Positions 5,716 through 5,751 of a stretch of DNA of 5,751 bases are shown here, piece after piece. Made by a program: the position numbers and the translations under genes. The notes below the pieces were generated by a model. The model ran no database searches, was not told the DNA's origin, and saw only the letters and a list, made by a program, of their open reading frames with translations. Numbering within the stretch: the stretch's first letter is position 1; each line of letters begins with the position of its first letter. The DNA is from an uncultured Eubacterium sp. (GTDB taxonomy: Bacteria; Bacillota; Clostridia; Lachnospirales; Lachnospiraceae): NCBI GenBank assembly GCA_947573465.1, contig CANPET010000124.1, forward strand, positions 1 through 5,751, written 5' to 3'.

Positions 5716-5751
5716 ATGTTTAGAATTATAGTGCCGGTTTATAATGCAGAA
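5716..5751 (+). CDS. Glycosyltransferase family 2 protein, N-terminal fragment cut by the window edge
   Basis: Only 12 codons are inside the window (MFRIIVPVYNAE). The sequence I-I-V-P-V-Y-N-A-E is the first beta strand and nucleotide-binding turn of GT-A fold family 2 glycosyltransferases. The start is supported by GGGGGA (5705-5710), 5 nt upstream, and by its position 20 nt after tarJ. It probably transfers a sugar or helps build the ribitol-containing polymer, but the acceptor and donor cannot be read from this fragment. In S. aureus the equivalent position holds the TagF-like polymerase TarL, which does not begin this way. Confidence 0.7.
   Translation, partial: MFRIIVPVYNAE

Overview
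The window reads as chromosomal DNA from an AT-rich Gram-positive anaerobe of the Clostridia, most likely a Lachnospiraceae-type gut commensal. This is inferred from strong AGGAGG-type ribosome binding sites, AT-rich codon use, TGnTATAAT extended -10 promoters, and proteins whose closest remembered relatives are Firmicute (TarI, TarJ, DUF5662, and a ParB-like/BMP-type protein). No species can be named from the sequence alone.

Layout. (1) Positions 1-1218 lie on the minus strand. They hold the N-terminal 149 codons of a protein with a ParB-like nucleotide-binding fold, which runs off the left edge, and upstream of it a gene for a single-pass membrane protein of unknown function. A clear intrinsic terminator (527-555) separates the two. 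(2) Positions 1219-1481 are a divergent intergenic region with a strong plus-strand promoter (1300-1327) and a leader of roughly 145 nt that can form two substantial hairpins. (3) Positions 1482-3857 are a three-gene plus-strand unit: two diverged RimK-like ATP-grasp ligases and a DUF5662 protein with an HD-hydrolase-like pattern of His and Asp residues. (4) From 3925 to the right edge is the start of a ribitol-phosphate polymer locus: tarI (CDP-ribitol synthesis), tarJ (ribulose-5-phosphate reduction) and the first 12 codons of a family 2 glycosyltransferase. An extended -10 promoter overlapping the stop codon of the DUF5662 gene probably starts this unit.

How the genes work together. TarJ reduces D-ribulose 5-phosphate to D-ribitol 5-phosphate and TarI activates it to CDP-ribitol. 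Downstream transferases would then build it into a wall teichoic acid or capsule-like polymer. The ATP-grasp pair plus DUF5662 is the least explained part. It looks like a small modification or biosynthesis cassette in which two ligases form amide (or similar) bonds and a putative metal-dependent hydrolase acts on a related substrate. No substrate or precursor peptide is visible in the window, so its role stays open.
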